Below, one piece after another: positions 23,071 to 31,854 of a DNA stretch of 41,246 nt. Numbering within the stretch: the first letter of the stretch is position 1; the number at the start of each line of letters is the position of its first letter. A model generated the notes under the pieces. That model did no database searches, was not told the origin of the DNA, and saw nothing but the letters and a program-made list of their open reading frames with translations. Source of the stretch: JAAZAI01 sp050942875 (GTDB taxonomy: Bacteria; Verrucomicrobiota; Kiritimatiellia; RFP12; UBA3636); NCBI GenBank assembly GCA_050942875.1, contig JBMNOD010000026.1:1-41246 (forward strand), in the 5' to 3' direction. A program made the translations under genes and the position numbers.

Positions 23071-24222
23071 ATGTCCGCCGAGCGCATTCTCTATCTCGAC
23101 ATGATCGTCGGCGAGCGCATCCAGGAGATGAAGCTCGCCGGCATCCGCCGCTATGCGAAAGCACGCGGCTGGGACGTCGTGCCTGTCGATCGACGCGAGT
23201 CGCGCCCAGCGAAAATTTTGAAGCAACTCGCAAAGCACGAGCCGATTGGTTGCATCATTGAATGTTCCGACGGACGAGAAGACCTGCCGCCAAGCCGCTT
23301 TGGCGACCTGCCCGTCGTCTATCTCAACAGCGCCCGCAACTTGTATGGCGGGGCCGTTCCGAGAGTCGGCATTGATCACAAAGCCGTCGCCCGTGCCGCA
23401 TTCCGCGAACTTTCCGCGAGCCGTCCAGCGGCTTATGCGGTCGTCGGTTTCCGCGGAAAGCGCGCGTGGTCGCTTGATCGAGAGCGGGCGTTCCGAGCGT
23501 TCGCCGTCGCAACGGGGCGTTCATGCCACGTCTTTCCTCGTCGTGACGAAACCGTCGAGGAAAAAATTTCGCGTCTGGCTCGCTGGGCGGCCCGGCTCCC
23601 GCGTTCCTGCGCCGTGTTCGCCGTGAACGACCGCACGGCTGCGGAAGTCGTCGCCGCCTGCCAAATGGCAGGGCGGCGAATCCCGCAGGATTTGACGCTT
23701 CTCGGCGTCGACAACGAACCCGTCAGCGAAGCGTCCGATCCTCCCGTTTCCAGCATCCAGCTCGACTTCGAGCGAGCCGGCCACCAGGCTGCAAGGCAGC
23801 TCGACTTCATGCTTTCAGGCCATCCCGACGCTCCTGCGGAGTACATGTTCGGCCCGCTTCTTGCGGTGCGGCGAGAATCGACATGCGGTTCTGGTCGCCG
23901 CGAGCCGCGCATTCTCGCTGCCGTTGAGATGATTCGCCGCGAAGCGTGCGACGGCCTGATGCCGCGTGATCTCATCGCGCGGTTCCCAGGGTCGCGCCGT
24001 CTCTTCGAGCTGCGCTTTCGCGAGGCGATGGGGCGTTCCATTCTCGATGAAATCCAGCACGTTCGCCTGGAGCGAGTCGAGACGCTTCTTGCACGCACCG
24101 ACACGCCCATCGGCGCCATTGCCTCATTCTGCGGCTACGGCTCCGACATTCAACTTCGGAAAATCTTCCGCGCCCGCACCGGCATGTCCATGCGCGAATG
24201 GCGGAAAAAGAATCAGGGCTGA
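23071..24222 (+). CDS. XylR-type regulator: periplasmic-binding-like sensor plus AraC HTH
   Basis: A 383-residue transcription factor. Residues 1-275 are a LacI/PBP-like ligand-binding domain (GIRRYAKARGWDVV, IGCIIECSDGRED, LGVDNEPVSEASDPPVSSIQLD), and residues 280-383 an AraC-type double helix-turn-helix (RDLIARFPGSRRLFELRFREAMGRSILDEI, then IAFSFCGY-like IGAIASFCGYGSDIQLRKIFRARTGMS). This architecture is that of the E. coli xylose regulator XylR and is usual beside glycoside hydrolases in PVC bacteria. The ligand is unknown: xylose, an amino sugar or a galactoside all fit its neighbours. It is co-transcribed with kinase and murQ, and the AAAG-N5-CTTT dyad at three nearby promoters is its best candidate site. 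Confidence 0.88.
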   Translation: MSAERILYLDMIVGERIQEMKLAGIRRYAKARGWDVVPVDRRESRPAKILKQLAKHEPIGCIIECSDGREDLPPSRFGDLPVVYLNSARNLYGGAVPRVGIDHKAVARAAFRELSASRPAAYAVVGFRGKRAWSLDRERAFRAFAVATGRSCHVFPRRDETVEEKISRLARWAARLPRSCAVFAVNDRTAAEVVAACQMAGRRIPQDLTLLGVDNEPVSEASDPPVSSIQLDFERAGHQAARQLDFMLSGHPDAPAEYMFGPLLAVRRESTCGSGRREPRILAAVEMIRREACDGLMPRDLIARFPGSRRLFELRFREAMGRSILDEIQHVRLERVETLLARTDTPIGAIASFCGYGSDIQLRKIFRARTGMSMREWRKKNQG

Positions 24223-24230
24223 TTTTTTTC

Positions 24231-24269
24231 GCAAAAGGAACACTTTTTGCTTGGGGCGGATGCTACACT
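24231..24269 (+). promoter_or_regulatory. Promoter of the GH42 operon with AAAAG-N5-CTTTT operator-like repeat
   Basis: AAAAG (24233-24237), 5-bp gap, CTTTT (24243-24247) forms a perfect 5+5 dyad within GCAAAAG...CTTTTTGC; an extended -10 TGC-TACACT follows at 24261-24269. The start codon (24400) is much further down, giving a leader of about 125 nt with no recognised riboswitch. Confidence 0.5.
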
Positions 24270-24399
24270 TTGTGGCGTGGAGAAGCTTGGCCGAGAGTCG
24301 CCCGACACGGTTGACGTTTTTACAAGGGAAAAGTCTTGCAGGAATGTTGAAGCGTCGTTGCGAAGCTCCGCCATCCCAACGAACAGGAAAGGACAGAAC

Positions 24400-26574
24400 A
24401 TGCTTCAGTCTCGGAGCGAATCGACATTGGGCGTGGGTGGACGCGGGTTCATGACAAAGACAAAGGCCGTTCCGCAACGCATTGCGGACGACCGGGTGAT
24501 TGTCGGCGCCATGTACGCGCCGTTCTGTCGTACGGAAGGCCCGGACATTTCGGAATGGCCGGCGGACATCGCCAAAATGAAGGCGTTGGGCTACACGTGT
24601 CTCCACGGCTTCTGCGAATGGAGTCGCATCGAGACGTCGAAAGGCGTGTACGACTTTTCGCAAATCGACGTTCTGCTCGACTTGTGCAAGAAGAACGGCA
24701 TCCTGGCGATCCTGAACGTTGCGACGCAGAACACCGTCGGCTACCACATGCCTGCATGGATGGAGAATGAATACAGCGGACGAGGGTGCGTGGACATTGA
24801 CGACCACGGCGTCGCGCTGAAGAGCATTCACAACATCCCCTGCCTTGACGACCCGTGGTATTTGGCCTTGGCGGAAAGATTTCTATGCGCGTTGGCGGAA
24901 CGCTACAAGGGCGACGAGCGCGTTGCCGGCTGGGTGATCTGGGGTGAACCCTTCCTCTACGGCGAACATGAGAAGCCGATCTGCTTCTGCGAGCATACGC
25001 AGGCGCGTTTCCGTGCATGGGTGGAGCGAAAATATGGGACGATCGACCGCCTGAACAAGGCATGGGGCACAGAGGGGCCGGTGGATTTCGCCGATTTTGC
25101 CTCCGTCCGGCCTCCCCGCGGCCCGAGTGGGCATCGCGGCGGCTATGCCGCCTGGAACGACTGGAGCCGGTTCATGGCGTCAAATTTTGCGAAGAACATC
25201 AAATGGGCTGATTCGCTTCTCAAAAAGGGCGGCGCCACGCAGCCGACTCTTATCGAGATGTCCACGCTTCCCTCGGAAAACGATGGTTTGGAGAACGACG
25301 TGTGGGAGCTTGGTCGTTCAGCGGACATCGTCGGGGTGAGCTGCTTCCTCCGTCCATCGAGCAAGATGGAGCTTTCGCTCACGGTGGCGGCGTCGATCGC
25401 GGCGTGCGAAGGCAAGTCCTTCTTCGTGGTGGAGCAGACGGGCGGCAGCCGAGCCTACAACTACGACCACAACACCCCGAACAACGAGGAGTTGCTGAGC
25501 GAGGTCACGATGGCGGCCGGCCTTGGCGCCAAGGGCGTCATGTATTGGTGCTGGCGGCCGCGCTTCACAGATTTTGAAGCGGGCACCCACGGCATGTGCC
25601 GCGCCGACGGCAAGCCGTTGCCACGCGCCATCGCGGCCGGACGCCATGCGGCGGACGTCGCTGCGCTTGGCAGGCGTCTCTCGGACGCCGAGCGGCGTCC
25701 ACAAGTGGCGATTCTCCATTCCGGCGCCACCTTTTCCGCCGCGGACGGCGTGGCCGCTCAGGTTGTCGATGGCGAATGCGGCGCCATGCAGCTTTTTCTG
25801 GATGCCCGTGTCACGCCGCAGATCGTCAGCGCGGAGATGGTCTGCACGGGTCTTGATCCGTCGTTGCGCGCGCTCGTGCTGCCGTTCGCCTATGCGCTCG
25901 ACCAGGCCGTGTGCGACGGCGTCCGCCGGTTCGTGGAGCAAGGCGGATGCGTGATCGCGGATCACAATCTGGCGTTCAAGCAGTCCGATGGACGCGCCTG
26001 GCGGATGCTGCCGGGCGGCGGTCTTGACAAGGTGTTTGGCTTTGAGAAGGACGAGGACCAGTTCCTCGACCACAAATGCCTTCTGCCGCAGGACAATCCC
26101 TACGGTGTCGCGGTCAAGGGGTTCCTCGACCTCGTCAGCCCCACCACGGCGGAGGTGCTCGAGCAGGATGGCGGCCGCCCCTTGATCCTCCGCAACAGGT
26201 TCGGGAAGGGCGAGGCGTACGCATTTGCCTTCAGTGCGTTTCCGGAATATGCACGGGCGGGTGGGAACGTGCCGTTGCGCAAGTTCGTGATGCGGATTCT
26301 CGAGCCTTGCGGCGTGCGGCCGTTCGTGCGCATCCAGGGGGGCGACGACTTGCCCGAGCCTCCCATCCGCGTTTCGAGACTCGTCCGCCAGGACGGTTCG
26401 ATGGTGCTGACGTTCACGAATCCCGGGTGGGACGCCCGCGATGTTGAAGCTGTCGTGCCGGGCGCGGCCGCCGTTTCGCCCTTCCTGTGCGGCGACGTGG
26501 TTGTGGAGGCCGTTGGCGCGACGGCGGCGTTCTCCCTTGAACCGTGGCAGTCCATCATGCTGGAGGCGACATGA
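24400..26574 (+). CDS. Beta-galactosidase-type glycoside hydrolase, GH42
   Basis: A 724-residue, three-domain enzyme with no signal peptide, so probably cytoplasmic. The TIM barrel has IAKMKALGYTCLHGFCEWSRIE near the start, the acid/base Glu at about residue 183 in WVIWGEPFLYG (a Gly replaces the usual Asn before Glu) and the nucleophile Glu at about 345 in FFVVEQTGGS. The second part (RPQVAILHSGATFSAADGV...FVEQGGCVIADHN) is the GH42 trimerisation Rossmann-like domain and the end a small beta domain. Replacement of the Asn is unusual and may alter substrate range. ATG 24400 has AGGAAAGGA 6 bp upstream; in-frame upstream codons lie in the leader. The next start overlaps its stop (ATGA). Confidence 0.85.
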   Translation: MLQSRSESTLGVGGRGFMTKTKAVPQRIADDRVIVGAMYAPFCRTEGPDISEWPADIAKMKALGYTCLHGFCEWSRIETSKGVYDFSQIDVLLDLCKKNGILAILNVATQNTVGYHMPAWMENEYSGRGCVDIDDHGVALKSIHNIPCLDDPWYLALAERFLCALAERYKGDERVAGWVIWGEPFLYGEHEKPICFCEHTQARFRAWVERKYGTIDRLNKAWGTEGPVDFADFASVRPPRGPSGHRGGYAAWNDWSRFMASNFAKNIKWADSLLKKGGATQPTLIEMSTLPSENDGLENDVWELGRSADIVGVSCFLRPSSKMELSLTVAASIAACEGKSFFVVEQTGGSRAYNYDHNTPNNEELLSEVTMAAGLGAKGVMYWCWRPRFTDFEAGTHGMCRADGKPLPRAIAAGRHAADVAALGRRLSDAERRPQVAILHSGATFSAADGVAAQVVDGECGAMQLFLDARVTPQIVSAEMVCTGLDPSLRALVLPFAYALDQAVCDGVRRFVEQGGCVIADHNLAFKQSDGRAWRMLPGGGLDKVFGFEKDEDQFLDHKCLLPQDNPYGVAVKGFLDLVSPTTAEVLEQDGGRPLILRNRFGKGEAYAFAFSAFPEYARAGGNVPLRKFVMRILEPCGVRPFVRIQGGDDLPEPPIRVSRLVRQDGSMVLTFTNPGWDARDVEAVVPGAAAVSPFLCGDVVVEAVGATAAFSLEPWQSIMLEAT

Positions 26575-27725
26575 CCGCGTGGGATCCGGACGAGGTGCGT
26601 TTGCGCTACACGGCTGAACTGTACGACCGGATCGTACCGTTCTGGGAAGTCCATTCCATCGACCGGGAGTGTGGCGGCTACCTCACCTGTCTTGATCGGG
26701 ACGGCAGCGTTTACGACACCTTCAAGGACATGTGGATGGAGTGGCGTGAAGTCTACATGTTCGCGGCGCTCTTCAACCATGGACGGCGGAAGGCCGAGTG
26801 GGTGGATCTTGCGCGGCACGGCTGCGACTTCCTTTTTGCGAAAGGGCGCATGCCGGATGGCTCGTACTACACGCGCCTGAACCGCGACGGGACGGAGAGG
26901 ATGCTCGCGACAGATGGGTCGGAGGTGTTTACGAACGGGTTTGCCGCGATGGCCTGCGCAGAGCTCTTTCGTGCCACGGGCGAAGACAGATTCCGCATCG
27001 AGGCGCTGTCGTGCTGGGACGCCTACAGACGCCTGGCCGAGGGGCGCGAGACGAAACACCGTCAACTGGCCCACCGCGTGATCGGCTTGAACGTGATGAA
27101 CGTGTTCAACGGCGCGTTTGCCAATGCGTTTCTGGACGAGGCCGAATCGCTCGCGCACGAGGTTCGGCGGTTCGTGGAACCGCAGACAGGGCTTCTGCTT
27201 GAGCGCGTGCGAGCGGATTGGACGTTTGATCTGGACTCGCAGCACGGCCGGTTCGTCAACCCGGGGCACACGGTTGAGGCGATGAATTTCCTGTTCGGCC
27301 ACATCGCCGGGACGGGGCGTCGCGACCATTTGCCATTTGCGCACGACATGGCGCTGAAGATGTTCGACTTCGGGTGGGACGCCGAGCGCGGCGGCGGATT
27401 CGTGTATCGCGACGCGTGCGGATTGCCGGTGGACAAGACGGACTGGATGCTCAAGACGTGGTGGGCGAACTGCGAGGCGGCAACGGCGATGCTGCGCGGC
27501 TGGCGGCTCACGGGGGACGGGCGGTTCCTTGAACGCTTCCACCAGGTCGACGCCCATGACTGGGCGAACTTCCGCGATTCCGACCATCCTGAATGGTTTG
27601 CGTATGCGCCCGTGGAGGGCAGACGCATCCACACCTACAAGGGGAATGCCCGCAAGGGCTTCTTTCATCTTCCCCGACGATTTCTCGAATGCATCAAGGC
27701 AATACAACCAGGAGAGCATCAATGA
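26571..27725 (+). CDS. N-acylglucosamine 2-epimerase (AGE/RnBP) family protein
   Basis: A 384-residue (alpha/alpha)6-barrel sugar epimerase or isomerase, cytoplasmic. Family landmarks: FWEVHSIDRECGGYLTCLDRDG near residue 24, the catalytic His in NPGHTVEAMNFL near 225, and KTWWANCEAATAML near 290. The family includes N-acylglucosamine 2-epimerase, cellobiose 2-epimerase and aldose-ketose isomerases, and sequence alone does not decide among them; following a GH42 hydrolase, conversion of a released sugar is plausible. GGAGG lies inside the end of the GH42 gene, 4 bp before the start, and the ATGA overlaps on both sides show tight coupling. Confidence 0.85.
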   Translation: MTAWDPDEVRLRYTAELYDRIVPFWEVHSIDRECGGYLTCLDRDGSVYDTFKDMWMEWREVYMFAALFNHGRRKAEWVDLARHGCDFLFAKGRMPDGSYYTRLNRDGTERMLATDGSEVFTNGFAAMACAELFRATGEDRFRIEALSCWDAYRRLAEGRETKHRQLAHRVIGLNVMNVFNGAFANAFLDEAESLAHEVRRFVEPQTGLLLERVRADWTFDLDSQHGRFVNPGHTVEAMNFLFGHIAGTGRRDHLPFAHDMALKMFDFGWDAERGGGFVYRDACGLPVDKTDWMLKTWWANCEAATAMLRGWRLTGDGRFLERFHQVDAHDWANFRDSDHPEWFAYAPVEGRRIHTYKGNARKGFFHLPRRFLECIKAIQPGEHQ

Positions 27726-29833
27726 AGGCGAAAAACACACTGGCGTTGTTTGGCGTGTTGGCCACCGTCATGGGCGCTTGCGCCGGAACGGATCATGTGG
27801 TTCTGACGGGCGACGGAAGCGATGGCGGTCTCTGCGTCGCCTCGGGCGATTTCAAGATGACGACCTCGACGTACACGGTCGAGGCGTGGGTCAGGCCGTC
27901 CACCATTGGAAAGGAAAATCCGATCATGGACCAGTTCGTCGGCGCCACGGCGGGCGACTGGAGCTTTGTGGTCTATGCCTCCAACGACGCATGGGGAACC
28001 GTCGCCCTGTTCACGCGCGGACTGCAAAGCAGCAAGGCGTCCAACTGGCTTCAGTCGAACACGGTGCTGCCGATCAACAGGTGGTCGCATGTCGCCATCG
28101 CCGTGGACGGCAGCACGGTCAAGTTTTATTTGAACGGCGTCCTGGACAAGACGCACACGATCATTTCCGGAGGCGGGACGATCCCCGCCCCTTCGGGCAC
28201 GTTCCGCATTGGCATGGCCAACCGCGGCGGCGGCAAGAGCTTCAGCGGAAACATTTCGGATTGCCGGGTGTGGCATGCGGTGCGCACGGAGGCGGAAATC
28301 GCTTCCACGCGTTTCGTCCGCCTGTCGGGAGGCGAGCCGGGGCTTGCGGCATATTGGCCACTGGACGAGGGCGGCGGTTCCTCGGTGGGAAACAAAGTCG
28401 CCGGCACGACGGACGCGATCACTGGCGGAACATTTGGCTGGGTGGATTTGCCGACTCCGTTCGTGACGTGCGACGTGTCCGGGAACCATGTGCTGGCAAA
28501 CACCGCGGGAGCCTGGGTCGACGGGCGCGTCTCAACGGGCGGATTCCGCATTTCCGGGAACGCGTTCTCCCTTGAATGCTGGGTGCGTCCGACTTCGCTT
28601 CTTCAAAACAACACGCTCTTCGACCAGTTCGGGAGCGTGGCGAGCGAAGGCGACCTCCGGTTGTCGATCGTCGACAGCAGCAAAGTGGGGCTTTTCTATC
28701 GCGGTTTCGGCGCCGCGAATTGGATGTACGGCAAAAGCCTGGTTCCAATGTACAAATGGACGCACATCGCCGCCACGTGCGATGGCGACGAGGTGAAGCT
28801 TTACGTGGACGGGGGGCTTGAAACGACTGCCGCCCGGACGGCCCCCGATCGAATCGCGCCCAACGGATCCGTTGCGCTCGGACTTTTGGGCTACTCCTTG
28901 GACAATGCGTACAACCGCGCGATGAACGGCAGAGTGTCCGACATGCGCGTCTGGAACCGCGCCTTGTCCGCATCGGAAATCGCCACGAACCGCTTCTCCC
29001 GCCTCACGAGCCACGAGGAAGGGCTTGTCGGCTATTGGCCGTTCGGCGAAACCTCGGGAACCGTCGCGACGAACTACGCGCCAACGGCGCGCGGGGCGTT
29101 TGACGGCGTGATTTCGGACAATTACGCGTTTGAATCCTGCGCCGCCATGCCGTTCGTCGAGCCTTTCGGCGAGGTGGACGACGCCAGTGTGCTGGCCGGA
29201 GGAAGGTTCGACACGCAAATGCGCATCTGGCACCCCGCTTATACGATGGAGGCATGGATTCGTCTGGACGGGCATGGCAACAACGTGGTTTTCTCCCAGT
29301 TCAAGAACGGTTTGAACGGAGATCTGCGCATGACGGTGAACGACCAGGGAAGGCTTTCCGGATTTCTGCGCGGTTTCATCTCCGGAAACTGGGTTTATTC
29401 CTCGGCCACGATTCCTTTGTACACGTGGACGCACGTTGCGCTGTCCTACGACGGAGAAAAGATGAGGCTCTACATCAACGGCGAAAAAGATTCGGAATTC
29501 ACAGGCGAGACGATCACGCCAAACCAGACAACGAACCTTTTCGCGGGCGGCACCGAGGACGGCGCATTGGGTTTCGATGGACGCCTCAGCGATCTCCGAA
29601 TCTGGGATTCGGCGCGCACGGATGCAGAAATCGCCGCGAACCATGTTGACCGCCTGACGGGCGGAGAACCACGCCTCCAAGGATATTGGCCCCTTGGGCA
29701 GACCACAGGCGACACGGTGTTCAACGGATCGCGTCAAGGCGTTGCGGACGGCGTTGCGGACGGGACGCTCACATGGCTCTGTGGCGAAACAACGCCGTTC
29801 TACTATTTGCCCCTCACGTTGATTTTAAGGTGA
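27722..29833 (+). CDS. Secreted triple LamG_3 (concanavalin-like) domain protein
   Basis: A 703-residue exported protein, probably a carbohydrate-binding or surface protein. The N-terminus MKAKNTLALFGVLATVMGAC is a signal peptide, perhaps of lipoprotein type with Cys20. Three LamG_3/ConA-like repeats follow, at about 25-230, 245-470 and 485-700. Each begins with TVEAWVRP-, SLECWVRP- or TMEAWIRL-, contains W-x-H-[VI]-A with a following YVDG/YING strand, and ends with D-x-R-[VI]-W...GYWP. No catalytic domain is seen. It overlaps the epimerase stop (ATGA) and is followed at 4 bp by the GH50-like gene, so it probably binds the glycan degraded by this operon. Confidence 0.88.
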   Translation: MKAKNTLALFGVLATVMGACAGTDHVVLTGDGSDGGLCVASGDFKMTTSTYTVEAWVRPSTIGKENPIMDQFVGATAGDWSFVVYASNDAWGTVALFTRGLQSSKASNWLQSNTVLPINRWSHVAIAVDGSTVKFYLNGVLDKTHTIISGGGTIPAPSGTFRIGMANRGGGKSFSGNISDCRVWHAVRTEAEIASTRFVRLSGGEPGLAAYWPLDEGGGSSVGNKVAGTTDAITGGTFGWVDLPTPFVTCDVSGNHVLANTAGAWVDGRVSTGGFRISGNAFSLECWVRPTSLLQNNTLFDQFGSVASEGDLRLSIVDSSKVGLFYRGFGAANWMYGKSLVPMYKWTHIAATCDGDEVKLYVDGGLETTAARTAPDRIAPNGSVALGLLGYSLDNAYNRAMNGRVSDMRVWNRALSASEIATNRFSRLTSHEEGLVGYWPFGETSGTVATNYAPTARGAFDGVISDNYAFESCAAMPFVEPFGEVDDASVLAGGRFDTQMRIWHPAYTMEAWIRLDGHGNNVVFSQFKNGLNGDLRMTVNDQGRLSGFLRGFISGNWVYSSATIPLYTWTHVALSYDGEKMRLYINGEKDSEFTGETITPNQTTNLFAGGTEDGALGFDGRLSDLRIWDSARTDAEIAANHVDRLTGGEPRLQGYWPLGQTTGDTVFNGSRQGVADGVADGTLTWLCGETTPFYYLPLTLILR

Positions 29834-29837
29834 CGGC

Positions 29838-31715
29838 ATGATCCGAGTCTTCCGCATTGCAATCGTCGTTCTTATGCTTATGAACAACGCCAACGCCAGG
29901 CAATTGTTTCCATCTGCCGCGACGGAGTTCAAGGCGCGTCCGGGCACGCAGGCGCGTCTGGCCTCCAACGGATGGCTTGAAGTGACGTGCGACGGTTCGT
30001 ACGGATGGCCAGGCGTGGAGTTTTCGCCACAAGACGGAGCGACGTGGGACCTCGCCAGTGCCGGGGTTGTCGAAATCGTCGTGCGCAACATGGGATCCCG
30101 CAGCGAGTTGATTTCGGCAGGCGTGTTTCCGAAAGGGGCGGCGCGAGACCTCGTCCTGTTGCGCAGCTCGCTTGTCCCCCCGGGCGAATGCCGCCTTGTC
30201 TCCATTCAGCTCGCCGACGTTCGCACGGTGACCGACCTTCCCGTGACGTTGGAGGGCGTGCAGGGGGAAGTCGGCTGCGTGGGCAAAAACCCGCTTGACT
30301 ACAGCGAGACCGTCAGAATAGAGGTGTTCCAATGCCAGCCAGAGGAGCCCCATCCGCTTCATTTCGCCGTGCTGGGCGTTCGGACGGCTTTCAAGGCTGT
30401 GAAGCCGAAGGTCGTTCCCGCCGCAGACTTCTTTCCCTTCTGCGACCGCTACGGGCAGTTCAAGCACGCCGAATGGCCGGGCAAGATCCATTCGGACGAC
30501 GAGCTGATCCAGAGCCATCGTCGAGAGGAGGCGTGGTTGAACGCAAACGGCAACGGCCCCGTTCCGAACATCGGCAAGTACGGGGGTTGGAAAGGCGGCC
30601 CTCGGCTCAAGGCGACTGGATTCTTCCGCACGGAGAAAGTGGATGATCATTGGTGGCTTGTCGACCCTGAAGGCCACCTCTTCTTCTCGCTCGGCATTAC
30701 CTGCGTCTATGCCAGCACGGACACGATCGTCGACGGGCGGGAAAAGTATTTCGAGTGGCTCCCCGACAAACTCGACGATTGCTGGAACGACCCAACCAAG
30801 AAGTCGATCAACTTCATGAAATTGAACCAGATCCGGAAATACGGGCAGGACTGGATACCGCGCTTTGCGGACACGGCCCACCGACGTTTTCGGGCCTGGG
30901 GCATCAACACGATCGCAAACTGGTCGCCCGAATTCACGTGGGGGCTTCGTCGAACGCCGTATGTGGCCACCATCGACTTCTCTTCCCGCACGCGCCTCAA
31001 AACGGAAAAACAGCGGCAATTCGGCCGTCGGATGCCTGACGTTTATTCGCCGCAGTTTGTCGAGGATCTTCGTGTGCAGCTGGAGGCGCTCGCGCAGAAG
31101 ATCAAAGACGACCCATGGTGCCTCGGGGTTTTTGTGGACAATGAACTCGGATGGACTTCGGTTGACAATCCGGCAGAGGTGGCGGAAAAGTATTTCTCGA
31201 TCGTCTCCGCAGAAGTGAAGACGGCGTTGCCAAACCATCTCTACCTTGGATGCCGTTTCGCCTGGGGCGGGGAAGAGGTCTGGCGGGCGGCCTCGCGTCA
31301 TTGCGATGTCGTCAGCTTCAATTTCTATGAGAGGCAGCCATCGAAAGATCTTCCCGCCGGTTCCGTTGACAAGCCGCTGATCGTCGGCGAATTTCATTTT
31401 GGGGCATTGGATCGCGGCCCGATCAACAGCGGGTGCGTGAGGACGTTCGACCAGAACGAACGCGCACAATGCTTCCAGGGCTATGTGAACGCCTGTCTTG
31501 ATCATCCCCGTTTCGTCGGTTGCCATTGGTTCCAATACTCGGACCAGGCGTTGACCGGACGGAACAACGACGGTGAGAGCTACCAGTGCGGCTTCGTCTC
31601 GGTCTGCGACGTGCCGTATCCCGAACTCGTCAAGGCTTGCAGGGAAACCGCCGCGAAAATGTACCCTCGCCGCCTTGCTGCCGGCAAATCCCGTCGTTCC
31701 GCCCCGCGTCCGTAG
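29838..31715 (+). CDS. Secreted GH50/agarase-like glycoside hydrolase
   Basis: A 625-residue exported hydrolase. Signal peptide MIRVFRIAIVVLMLMNNANA; residues 25-200 form a beta-sandwich, CBM-like N-domain; then comes the TIM barrel, starting DFFPFCDRYGQFKH and including VDPEGHLFFSLGITCV. The acid/base Glu is in GVFVDNELGW (near residue 433) and the nucleophile in IVGEFHFGALDRG (near 515); this pair of motifs is shared with GH50 beta-agarases and relatives such as GH86. Agar need not be the substrate; related enzymes act on other beta-galactans, which would suit the GH42 gene in the same operon. AAGGTG lies 5 bp before the start. It is the last gene, with a hairpin 52 bp downstream. Confidence 0.75.
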   Translation: MIRVFRIAIVVLMLMNNANARQLFPSAATEFKARPGTQARLASNGWLEVTCDGSYGWPGVEFSPQDGATWDLASAGVVEIVVRNMGSRSELISAGVFPKGAARDLVLLRSSLVPPGECRLVSIQLADVRTVTDLPVTLEGVQGEVGCVGKNPLDYSETVRIEVFQCQPEEPHPLHFAVLGVRTAFKAVKPKVVPAADFFPFCDRYGQFKHAEWPGKIHSDDELIQSHRREEAWLNANGNGPVPNIGKYGGWKGGPRLKATGFFRTEKVDDHWWLVDPEGHLFFSLGITCVYASTDTIVDGREKYFEWLPDKLDDCWNDPTKKSINFMKLNQIRKYGQDWIPRFADTAHRRFRAWGINTIANWSPEFTWGLRRTPYVATIDFSSRTRLKTEKQRQFGRRMPDVYSPQFVEDLRVQLEALAQKIKDDPWCLGVFVDNELGWTSVDNPAEVAEKYFSIVSAEVKTALPNHLYLGCRFAWGGEEVWRAASRHCDVVSFNFYERQPSKDLPAGSVDKPLIVGEFHFGALDRGPINSGCVRTFDQNERAQCFQGYVNACLDHPRFVGCHWFQYSDQALTGRNNDGESYQCGFVSVCDVPYPELVKACRETAAKMYPRRLAAGKSRRSAPRP

Positions 31716-31767
31716 TGCGCCCGACCTCTTGTCGCCATGGTTTTCGTGGCATCCGTCAAGACGTTGC

Positions 31768-31803
31768 CACCATCATCTTGAATGAAAATTCGAGATGATG
31801 GTG
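31768..31803 (+). terminator. Hairpin after the GH42-GH50 operon
   Basis: A 16-bp stem with one G-T pair: CACCATCATCTTGAAT and ATTCGAGATGATGGTG closed by a GAAA tetraloop. No T-run follows, so it may be a 3'-end stabiliser or a rho-dependent site instead of an intrinsic terminator. Confidence 0.55.
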
Positions 31804-31854
31804 TGCATGTTCCCCGACAGAAGGAACGACTGAAAACAAGGAACAGGCCCACAA

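Noticed and set aside
24277..24399. GTG 24277 as the GH42 start, 7 bp after the -10
   Set aside because: A strong AGGAAAGGA ribosome site precedes ATG 24400, and the extra 41 residues do not look like part of the GH42 fold.
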